Source: Bacteroidales bacterium
GTDB taxonomy: Bacteria > Bacteroidota > Bacteroidia > Bacteroidales > UBA1402
Assembly (NCBI GenBank): GCA_023230125.1
Contig: JALNXZ010000132.1
Span: 1-5,093 of the forward strand
Direction of reading: 5' to 3'
Length of the DNA: 5,093 nucleotides
A model generated the notes under the pieces. It was not told where the DNA came from, ran no database searches, and saw only the letters and a program-made list of their open reading frames with translations. The position numbers were made by a program, and so were the translations under genes. Below are positions 1 to 5,036 of the stretch, piece after piece (the stretch's first letter is position 1; every line of letters starts with the position of its first letter).

Positions 1-379
1 GTAGTTTATCACTCATTATTTGAGAACTAACTTCACTAACAGAATCTACAGAAGTTAATATCCAATTTTTATCAATGTTCCTCTTAAAATTAAATCTTAA
101 ACACATATTACCATTCGTATAAGCATCATGATAATTAAAGTGCACAATCAAATAAGCCTCAATATCCGTAAATTGAATAATCGGCTCAATTAATGTAATT
201 GAGTTCACATTAAAATAGCCTTCAAGCCCCCAAATTGCGTCACTTTGAAATGAATTTGTCTGAACGAAATCCTTAACTGCGTTTTCCGCATCGGTCTGTT
301 CAAGTTTTTTATTACTGTCACAAGATGAGAAGAATGCTAAAGAAAGAAGACAATAAATAATACCATTAAATTTTTTCAT
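1..379 (-). CDS. Putative lipoprotein, N-terminal part (runs off the window start)
   Basis: The reading frame opens with ATG at 379 and stays open for 126 codons to the left edge, so the C-terminus is missing. The protein starts MKKFNGIIYCLLSLAFFSSC: a short basic N-terminus, a hydrophobic core and a lipobox ending in Cys20, followed by DSNKK. This is a type II (lipoprotein) signal peptide, so the mature protein should be lipid-anchored in the envelope. The remainder has alternating polar and aromatic stretches (IIQFTDIEAYLIVHFNYHD, KNWILTSVDSVSE), which suggest a small beta-rich domain that I cannot assign to a family. It lies 127 bp after the HEPN-like gene on the same strand. A weak Bacteroidota-type promoter match sits in that gap (TTTG at 432-429, 19 bp, TATGTAGT at 409-402), but only the first half of the second box fits. 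The gene call is fairly safe; the function is unknown. Confidence 0.8.
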   Translation of the reverse strand, partial: MKKFNGIIYCLLSLAFFSSCDSNKKLEQTDAENAVKDFVQTNSFQSDAIWGLEGYFNVNSITLIEPIIQFTDIEAYLIVHFNYHDAYTNGNMCLRFNFKRNIDKNWILTSVDSVSEVSSQIMSDKL

Positions 380-506
380 TATTGCTTTATTGAAATTACT
401 TACTACATATAATAATTTACTGTGTAACCAAATTATTAAGTAACCAATTGAAATCCTTAAATAATTTTGGACATTTTCTATTAATTCTTAGACATTTATT
501 TGAAGT

Positions 507-1097
507 TTAACTTTTAGAATTTTTGATAATATATTTTATCTTTTTTTTACATGCATTCCAAACTTCTCCATCCCAATTCTCGCTAATTAAATCATTTTTG
601 TAGTCTTGAAGCAAACCCTTTAAAGCACGGTGAAAACAAAACGCATTAATTTCATTTCCAATTAGTAGATTATTACTATTTCGTGTAATTGTATATGAAC
701 CATAAGATTCTCCTTGATGTAAAATACCACATCTGATTTTGTTATAAAAATCAGTATTGTGAAAGACCTTTAAATCATTGTTTTTCTTTTCCGCATATTT
801 GAACACCAAATCAAACTGATTTCTTGCAGTTCCGTAATCAGTCTTATTCTTACCAGTCATAAATGCTGATAAAGTTTCAATCATTAATGAACCTGCAGCT
901 AATTGTAAAAAACCGCTTTTATACTCAGTATTATAAATATTTTGAGATACTTCTTTATCGTCAATCTTATAAATCGCTTCATTATGATCACAATAATCAA
1001 ATATCTTTAAGAATCTTGTATAAAACCTTTCATAAACGTATTCTGCAATCATTAATTGGTTTGCAGAATTTTTCAGTTTCAATTCCAAATCCTCCAT
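507..1097 (-). CDS. HEPN-like hypothetical protein with an R-x4-H motif
   Basis: The open frame reaches back to 1214, but the codon there is TTG. The ATG codons are at 1151 and 1097. I chose 1097 because the sequence becomes protein-like there (MEDLELKLKNSANQ) and gives a 196-residue helical protein. No Shine-Dalgarno site decides the start. Near the middle is FYNKIRCGILHQGESYGSYT. The RCGILH segment (R122 and H127) fits the Rx4-6H signature of HEPN-fold proteins, many of which are RNases in toxin-antitoxin, abortive-infection and CRISPR-associated systems. A helix before it (LAAGSLMIETLSAFMTG) and a C-terminal part with NWDGEVWNACKK complete the protein. No MNT nucleotidyltransferase or other antitoxin partner is adjacent. 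The upstream neighbour on the same strand is a small membrane protein. The HEPN link rests on motif pattern only, and ribonuclease activity is inference. Confidence 0.8.
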   Translation of the reverse strand: MEDLELKLKNSANQLMIAEYVYERFYTRFLKIFDYCDHNEAIYKIDDKEVSQNIYNTEYKSGFLQLAAGSLMIETLSAFMTGKNKTDYGTARNQFDLVFKYAEKKNNDLKVFHNTDFYNKIRCGILHQGESYGSYTITRNSNNLLIGNEINAFCFHRALKGLLQDYKNDLISENWDGEVWNACKKKIKYIIKNSKS

Positions 1098-1246
1098 TGA
1101 AATTATAATGAGTTTTTTCTCATAATTGTAGTACCGTGCAAATGCAGTCATTGTAGAATTTTTTAAAATATTAGTTGTTGTAAGGTTAAATGAATGATTA
1201 TTATCTAAGAGCAAAATCTGAATATTCTCATAGTTGATTCATTGAG

Positions 1247-1435
1247 CTATTCATCTTTTCCACTAAGTGCTTTTGCAACAAAGTATGCTAAAAGTAATCC
1301 ACCGATAACTAGTGGTATTACTCCAAAACTATGTACAAGTGATTCATCCTTTAATGTAATTGGAATTCCAATAGCGATAAATATAAATGTCGCTATAAAA
1401 CAACCATTTTTACTTTTTCCATCATTATCTGACAT
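1247..1435 (-). CDS. Small two-helix membrane protein
   Basis: This is a 62-residue protein starting at an ATG. A polar start (MSDNDGKSKN) is followed by a first hydrophobic segment at about residues 11-28 (GCFIATFIFIAIGIPITL), a short polar loop (KDESLVHS), and a second segment at about 37-56 (FGVIPLVIGGLLLAYFVAKA), with a charged tail SGKDE. It should span the inner membrane twice with both ends on the same side. I do not recognise a family. It lies just upstream of the HEPN-like gene on the same strand (149 bp to the preferred start, 32 bp to the end of that open frame), so the two may share a transcript. An overlapping plus-strand frame (1242-1544) is less protein-like. About 120 bp of AT-rich DNA separates its start from the insertion sequence. 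The hydrophobic pattern supports a real gene, but its small size limits confidence. Confidence 0.6.
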   Translation of the reverse strand: MSDNDGKSKNGCFIATFIFIAIGIPITLKDESLVHSFGVIPLVIGGLLLAYFVAKALSGKDE

Positions 1436-1559
1436 AATCTTTATAATTCCGGTTAATACTCAAATCATTTATAAATATGTAATAATCATTTGTCAATATT
1501 ATTATTTATTATTTACATATTATCATCCTAATATAATATTCTAAATTATTTTTAATTAG
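1436..1559. other. AT-rich spacer between small membrane gene and IS
   Basis: No gene is visible here. On the minus strand, TTGACA at 1496-1491 is followed after 17 bp by TATAAA at 1473-1468, which is 32 nt before the ATG at 1435. That matches the sigma-70 consensus used in Proteobacteria. Bacteroidota use TTTG/TAnnTTTG boxes instead, so in DNA this AT-rich the match may be chance. The last bases (TTAATTAG) form one copy of the direct repeat flanking the IS. Confidence 0.25.
1552..1559. repeat. Left target-site duplication of the IS
   Basis: TTAATTAG directly precedes the left inverted repeat and matches CTAATTAG at 3057-3064 at 7 of 8 positions. This is the expected footprint of staggered-cut insertion, although TAATTA is palindromic and common in AT-rich DNA. 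Confidence 0.55.
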
Positions 1560-1649
1560 TCGACCCTGAAAAAGCACTCAATATATTGACATTCAATGAA
1601 ATAAATTAATAAAACCCTTTTAAAATTAACCGAGAAGCCTTATCTTTAT

Positions 1650-1673
1650 GTCATAAACCTGCAAATTTATGAC
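1650..1673 (+). promoter_or_regulatory. Inverted repeat just before the transposase start
   Basis: GTCATAAA (1650-1657) and TTTATGAC (1666-1673) are perfect 8-bp complements separated by 8 nt. The repeat ends 3 nt before the transposase ATG at 1677, so in mRNA the hairpin would cover the ribosome landing zone. Many IS elements use a stem here to block translation of transcripts that read in from outside. It could instead be a protein-binding operator. The pairing is seen directly; the role is inferred. Confidence 0.5.
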
Positions 1674-1676
1674 GCT

Positions 1677-3056
1677 ATGTTAGGCAAGACTCCAAATAGA
1701 CATCAAGTGACAATTTTTCAAACACCTCTGGTAAATTTCATCAACATGGATCATGAGTTAGTCCATTTGGCTCAGCAGATTGACTGGGTCGAGGTGGAGA
1801 ACGAGTTCAAGGGCTACTTTTCCGATAATGGTCGCCCGAGTGTTCCCATCCGCAAGATGGTGGGCCTGATGTTGCTGAAGAGTCTCTACAACTTAAGCGA
1901 TGAGGGCACGGTTGCCAGATGGGTTGAGAGTCCGTATTTCCAATACTTTACGGGTGAATATGTGTTCCAGATAAAACCTCCTATTGATCCGGCAGATTTC
2001 TCTAAGTTCCGCCGCCGCATTGGCGAGGAAGGGGCCGAGAAGCTACTGAAATTGAGCATCAAGGTTAATGCCGATGAGATGACGACCGATACAGAAGTAA
2101 TGGTGGATACCACGGTTCAAGAAAAAAACATTACTTTTCCCACCGATGTAAAGCTTTACCGCAAGATCATAGTCAGATGTCATAAGGTGGCCAGGGATGA
2201 ATCCATTGTATTGCGTCGCAGCTACACCCGGGAGCTGAAGGACCTGAACCTGAAAGTTCGCTTCATGAATCATCCTAAACGCAAGAAGGAAGGTCTGAAA
2301 GCCAAAAGGCGCATACAAACTATTGCCAAGGCATTGGTGAATGATTTGGAACGAAAGATGAACAGCGAGCAGCGCAAACGCCACTTTGACAATCTTCTGT
2401 TGTATTCCAGAGTTGTCACCCAAAGCCGCACAGACAAAAATAAGGTATACAGTCTTCATGAACCAGAAGTTCAGTGCATTGCCAAAGGAAAAGAAGCCAA
2501 GCCGTACGAGTTCGGGAATAAGAGCAGCATAGCCAAGACAAAATCTGGTATTATTGTCGGAGCAATAGCGTTCAAGGGTAATCCTTTTGATGGTCATACC
2601 TTACCCGAGCAGTTGGAACAGATTAAGCGGCTCTCGGGAATGACCATTGAGAATGTGCTGGTGGACAGAGGATATCGTGGCCGTAAATGGATCGGCGATA
2701 CGAAAGTGGAGATACCCGGTTCAGGTAAAGCCACCGACAGCTATTACAAAAAGCAGAAAGCCAAAAAGAAGTTCCGTCGCAGGGCTGGGATTGAACCTGT
2801 CATCGGTCATTTAAAACAGGACCACAGAATGCAGCGGAATTACCTGAAAGGAAATGTGGGTAATTCGATCAATACGATGATGGCTGCAGCCGGATTCAAT
2901 CTGAAGCACTGGCTGAACAAGGTTATTCTTGTCTTTAATTTGATTTACAGAATATTAATTGCTGAAACCCTCTATTTTTTAACAGGAAACAGGAACAGAT
3001 TGATATTACAACCTGTCAAGGTTAATTGCGAAAAAAGAGGGATTTGGCAGGATTAA
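1677..3056 (+). CDS. IS5-family DDE transposase
   Basis: This 459-residue enzyme should catalyse cut-and-paste transposition of the surrounding element. The N-terminal part (about residues 35-125) is a DUF772-type DNA-binding region with IRKMVGLMLLKSLYNLSDE and VESPYFQYFTGE. The catalytic DDE triad can be read directly: D144 in VMVDTTVQ, D330 in NVLVDRGYRG, and E373 in RRRAGIEPVIGHLKQDH. Around the glutamate, F366-x2-R369-x3-E373-x6-K380 follows the Y2R3E6K signature of IS4/IS5 relatives, with F in place of Y. A long basic segment between the first two aspartates (about residues 160-245) makes it longer than IS5 itself, close to IS1182-like members. The start ATG gives MLGKTPNRHQ and lies just after an inverted repeat. 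The stop codon falls in the right terminal repeat. The frame is uninterrupted, so the enzyme may be active. Confidence 0.93.
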   Translation: MLGKTPNRHQVTIFQTPLVNFINMDHELVHLAQQIDWVEVENEFKGYFSDNGRPSVPIRKMVGLMLLKSLYNLSDEGTVARWVESPYFQYFTGEYVFQIKPPIDPADFSKFRRRIGEEGAEKLLKLSIKVNADEMTTDTEVMVDTTVQEKNITFPTDVKLYRKIIVRCHKVARDESIVLRRSYTRELKDLNLKVRFMNHPKRKKEGLKAKRRIQTIAKALVNDLERKMNSEQRKRHFDNLLLYSRVVTQSRTDKNKVYSLHEPEVQCIAKGKEAKPYEFGNKSSIAKTKSGIIVGAIAFKGNPFDGHTLPEQLEQIKRLSGMTIENVLVDRGYRGRKWIGDTKVEIPGSGKATDSYYKKQKAKKKFRRRAGIEPVIGHLKQDHRMQRNYLKGNVGNSINTMMAAAGFNLKHWLNKVILVFNLIYRILIAETLYFLTGNRNRLILQPVKVNCEKRGIWQD

Positions 3057-3064
3057 CTAATTAG
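3057..3064. repeat. Right target-site duplication of the IS
   Basis: CTAATTAG directly follows the transposase stop codon and the right inverted repeat. It matches the left copy at 1552-1559 at 7 of 8 positions. If the duplication is the exact 7-mer TAATTAG, C3057 belongs to the IS. Confidence 0.55.
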
Positions 3065-3119
3065 CGTTTCAATAAATCCAACAAAATTGCAGAGAACTTG
3101 GTTGACGCGCTCTATTATA

Positions 3120-3195
3120 GCCGCTAACGGGTAGCTAGGGCGCGGGAAACCAATGTATTTCATTGGTTTCCTGTGCCTTAGGTGGTGTTAGCGGC
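3120..3195 (-). repeat. attC-like imperfect hairpin 1 (putative cassette recombination site)
   Basis: The plus strand folds as follows. Outer arm GCCGCTAAC (3120-3128) pairs perfectly with GTTAGCGGC (3187-3195). A 6-nt spacer GGGTAG (3129-3134) lies opposite a 5-nt spacer GTGGT (3182-3186). The inner stem pairs 3135-3155 with 3161-3181 over 21 bp, including three G-T wobbles, and has the loop TATTT. This arrangement (outer box, unpaired spacer, inner box, variable tip) is that of integron attC sites. It lies 3' of the minus-strand gene ending at 3290, the expected place. The outer box reads GTTAGCG and not GTTRRRY, so an unusual attC, a REP-like repeat or a terminator remain alternatives. On the plus strand T6 follows at 3201-3206, so it could also stop transcription leaving the IS. 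Confidence 0.55.
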
Positions 3196-3289
3196 AGGGC
3201 TTTTTTAACTTAAACATCGAGAAGTCTATATTTCTAAGCAGTTCATAAATCTACTGAAATATAAAAATCTGATTTATAATCAATTAGAT

Positions 3290-3934
3290 TTATTGTCTAT
3301 GCATCTCAATTTCTTTAAGTAACTCTTCTTTTGAATATTCATTTGAAATTCCTCCTTTATCTGAAAAATACTCCAAAATTTCTTTATCAGTCATTCCATG
3401 ATTTTTCCGTAGACCATCAGCGATTATATATAAATAACTAACATCTGGCTTCGAGACTTCGTCAAAATCATTCTCACTAGTAATGGTAAAAATGGGGATT
3501 CCATTGACATCCTTTTCTATATAGAGTAACTTACCATATTTAGTATTTTTTCTAAATATGATATAACCATTTTTTAATAACTCTTCAAAATCAATTGTCA
3601 ATAAAGATTTTGAACCTGATTCTTGTTTGGCAACATCTTCAAGCTGTTGTTTAGTAATCAGGTACATCATAGATAACGTTTTAATTGAATTATTTACTTC
3701 TTTTTTAATGAATGCAACTCCACCATTATTCCATGTAATTGCACTCTGAGAAAAATACAATTCATGGTTAATAAATGTTGGTTTTGACTCCTTAGGTAAT
3801 GTCTTATCTCTGCATCCAGAAAGGCCTTTTTTACTACCGATTGGCGTTCCTCCCAAAATGTAGCAATTGAATCTATCTTTAGAAACATTTGATCCATATC
3901 CAAGATACCATACATATTTATCATCTACCATCAT
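3290..3934 (-). CDS. GGCT-fold (gamma-glutamylcyclotransferase-like) protein
   Basis: This 214-residue protein opens MMVDDKYVWYLGYGSN. The YLGYGSN motif (Y13-G14-S15-N16) is the hallmark substrate-binding loop of the gamma-glutamylcyclotransferase/AIG2-like fold, whose members cyclise gamma-glutamyl amines to 5-oxoproline or handle related substrates. KQQLEDVAKQESG (about 95-107) lines up with the region that carries the catalytic glutamate in the family; E105 is the candidate. WNNGGVAFI (68-76) fits a core strand. The protein is longer than the ~150-190 residues I expect for simple GGCT enzymes, with an acidic helical C-terminus (MTDKEILEYF, EELLKEIEMHRQ). Two adjacent ATGs could start it. 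It begins 12 bp after the stop of the lipoprotein gene, so they form an operon. The lack of a signal peptide places it in the cytoplasm. Fold assignment is fairly good; the substrate is unknown. Confidence 0.85.
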   Translation of the reverse strand: MMVDDKYVWYLGYGSNVSKDRFNCYILGGTPIGSKKGLSGCRDKTLPKESKPTFINHELYFSQSAITWNNGGVAFIKKEVNNSIKTLSMMYLITKQQLEDVAKQESGSKSLLTIDFEELLKNGYIIFRKNTKYGKLLYIEKDVNGIPIFTITSENDFDEVSKPDVSYLYIIADGLRKNHGMTDKEILEYFSDKGGISNEYSKEELLKEIEMHRQ

Positions 3935-3946
3935 ATTTGAATATTT

Positions 3947-4645
3947 TTAAAAGTATACTATTTCACGAATTACAAAATCTTCAGGTATATTAGAATTTTT
4001 CGAATTGAATGTGATTCTCTTTATCCAATTATGCATTTTATCAAATTCTAGATATTCATATCTTAGAAAGTACTTTTCTTGACCTTTTTCATCAATCACT
4101 TGCCATGATTGAATATTCCCATTTTGGTCATGAATGATAATTGTTTTCATTTTACCAGTAAGTTTTCCATTATCAAATGTCTCATAATCACCTCCAATAA
4201 ATAAATTCTTTTTAAAGAAAGATCTTCCCTTGCTTATAGTGCGTCCACTCTCATCATATGATATGACCTCAATTACATCCGATGAAATTTGATTGATTTT
4301 GGTTTTACCAATCAATTTTCCATCTTGGTCATATCGACATTCGCCAATTCTTATTCCATCATCATACTTTGGGATACTTTTTGAATTTAACTTACCTTCA
4401 TCATCAAAATACTCAGTCCCACAGTAAACTCCTTTATTTGTAAATGAAATTCGATTATGATTAAAATAACCGATATCCCCATTTGTCCATTCGCCAAATT
4501 TATTCTCAGCCTCATAATATGTCTCATAACAGGATTTAACCTTACCATGCAAACTATATCTTACCCAATCATTATTTTTTGAACAAGATGTTGTCAGTAA
4601 AATCAAAAGAATAAAACCTAAACTAATTCTAATAGTTGATGTCAT
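3947..4645 (-). CDS. Lipoprotein with YD-like repeats
   Basis: This 232-residue protein begins MTSTIRISLGFILLILLTTSC, a lipoprotein signal peptide with acceptor Cys21 followed by SKNND, so it should be anchored in the envelope. The mature part starts with LHGKVKSCYETYYEAENKFGEW. It then carries loosely repeated units of the type (Y/H)D-x2-G-x2: FDDEGKLN, YDQDGKLIG, YDESGRTIS, HDQNGNIQS and DEKGQEK, and ends with an aromatic segment (KMHNWIKRITF). Such units are typical of YD/MORN-like beta-hairpin repeat proteins, common among Bacteroidota lipoproteins of unknown role. This one is far too short to be an Rhs toxin and has no toxin domain. It is followed after 12 bp by the GGCT-fold gene and preceded by the broken mini-lipoprotein on the same strand. 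Function is unknown; the lipoprotein call is strong. Confidence 0.87.
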   Translation of the reverse strand: MTSTIRISLGFILLILLTTSCSKNNDWVRYSLHGKVKSCYETYYEAENKFGEWTNGDIGYFNHNRISFTNKGVYCGTEYFDDEGKLNSKSIPKYDDGIRIGECRYDQDGKLIGKTKINQISSDVIEVISYDESGRTISKGRSFFKKNLFIGGDYETFDNGKLTGKMKTIIIHDQNGNIQSWQVIDEKGQEKYFLRYEYLEFDKMHNWIKRITFNSKNSNIPEDFVIREIVYF

Positions 4646-4683
4646 ATTTTTAAATTTTAGTTATATCGAATACGATAATATGT

Positions 4684-4716
4684 ATTTGAAATTTGCTTAG
4701 TTAGATTTGAAATTTG
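4684..4716. repeat. Short direct repeat, ATTTGAAATTTG twice
   Basis: The 12-mer ATTTGAAATTTG occurs at 4684-4695 and 4705-4716, a 21-bp period. It spans the end of the frameshifted mini-lipoprotein frame and the spacer before the next gene. In sequence this AT-rich it may be local slippage duplication; no function is implied. Confidence 0.5.
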
Positions 4717-4817
4717 ATGTTTTTGGTTTTGGTGGTGCAATCATTAACCCATTCTGGTTAATTACATCCGGATAGAATGAGAAGCCATGAAATCACAAAC
4801 AAAAAGCACTTTCTCAT
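4697..4817 (-). pseudogene. Frameshifted mini-lipoprotein
   Basis: ATG at 4817 starts MRKCFLFVISWLLILSGCN, a near-ideal lipoprotein signal peptide with lipobox LSGC (Cys18). It stops at TAA (4760-4758) one residue after the cysteine. Skipping one base right after the Cys codon opens a frame reading INQNGLMIAPPKPKTSNFKSN to a stop at 4699-4697. That would give a plausible 40-residue mini-lipoprotein with a proline/lysine-rich tail. The simplest reading is a +1 insertion in the A/T run AATTAA, from mutation or sequencing error. Alternatively, only the 19-residue peptide is made. It lies 51 bp upstream of the YD-like lipoprotein gene on the same strand, so it would be the first gene of that operon. 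No family is recognised. Confidence 0.5.
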
Positions 4818-4961
4818 AATTAATTTACTTTACAAAAACCTATTACTGTTCCAATAAAAAAACTTTGTAATGAAAGAATCTGTCCTCTGTTTATCTATTG
4901 AAATTTACAATTATTCTTTAATGAATTTTCCAGTGAAGCCAAAAAGACCGGTTCTAGCCTT

Positions 4962-5025
4962 GCCGCTAACGGAAAGCCAGAGTGCGAGCCCGTAAGGGCT
5001 TGTGCTTTGGGTGGTGTTAGGTGCC
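4962..5025 (-). repeat. attC-like imperfect hairpin 2 (putative cassette recombination site)
   Basis: On the plus strand: outer arm GCCGCTAAC (4962-4970), 6-nt spacer GGAAAG, inner stem 4977-4991 pairing with 4996-5010 over 15 bp including four G-T wobbles, loop GTAA, 5-nt spacer GTGGT (5011-5015), and outer arm GTTAGGTGCC (5016-5025). The order and spacer lengths (6 and 5) equal those of the hairpin at 3120-3195. The first 11 bases are identical in both, and TGTGCTTTGGGTGGTGTTAG (5001-5020) matches its counterpart (3172-3191) at 18 of 20 positions, while the stem tip differs completely. The outer arms pair only over CTAAC/GTTAG, as expected when neighbouring integron cassettes contribute different box halves. 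Read on minus, the 5' box ACCTAAC fits the canonical RYYYAAC. Confidence 0.55.
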
Positions 5026-5036
5026 GTGTTTTGTTA

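Larger units (their letters stand above)
1560..3056 (+). mobile_element. Complete IS5-family insertion sequence
   Basis: The element is about 1.5 kb and carries one intact transposase gene. Its ends form an imperfect inverted repeat: 1560-1579 matches the reverse complement of 3037-3056 at 13 of 20 positions, with CCTG and CNCTC blocks shared. It is flanked by TTAATTAG (1552-1559) and CTAATTAG (3057-3064). These are direct repeats with one mismatch, or 7 bp exact (TAATTAG) if the right end is moved to 3057. The AT-rich target contains YTAR-like sequence, as is common for IS5 relatives. The transposase stop codon lies inside the right inverted repeat, typical of compact IS elements. Base composition is visibly more GC-rich than the flanks, which points to recent arrival from another background. 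The exact ends are uncertain by a few bases. Confidence 0.8.
4646..4961. other. Upstream region of the cassette: broken mini-gene plus AT-rich leader
   Basis: This 316-bp stretch has no intact gene longer than 20 codons. It holds the frameshifted mini-lipoprotein (4697-4817), a 12-bp direct repeat (4684-4716), and an AT-rich leader (4818-4961) between that gene and the second hairpin. The leader should contain the promoter for the minus-strand operon. I found no clean TTTG/TAnnTTTG pair in it. Confidence 0.4.

Noticed and set aside
863..1108. Plus-strand open frame of 81 codons
   Set aside because: It lies wholly inside the HEPN-like gene in antisense, has a composition typical of a shadow frame, and shows no recognisable motif.
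1468..1496. TTGACA-17 bp-TATAAA promoter match on minus
   Set aside because: It is a perfect spacing for a proteobacterial promoter, but Bacteroidota primary sigma factors use other boxes and the region is extremely AT-rich. I mention it only in the spacer entry and do not call it as a promoter.
1242..1544. Plus-strand open frame of 100 codons
   Set aside because: It overlaps the small membrane protein in antisense. Its second half is translated AT-rich spacer, with runs of I, Y and F, while the minus frame gives a cleaner two-helix protein.
1886..2597. Two minus-strand open frames (1886-2113 and 2043-2597)
   Set aside because: Both are antisense to the intact transposase, which carries a full DDE triad. 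They are shadow frames of its GC-richer sequence.
3694..3924. Minus-strand open frame of 76 codons in another frame
   Set aside because: It overlaps the GGCT-fold gene in the same direction but a different frame and has no coherent features.
3947..4645. Rhs/YD-repeat toxin
   Set aside because: YD-like units are present, but the protein is only 232 residues with a lipoprotein signal and no core-ending or toxin domain, so a small repeat lipoprotein is the better reading.
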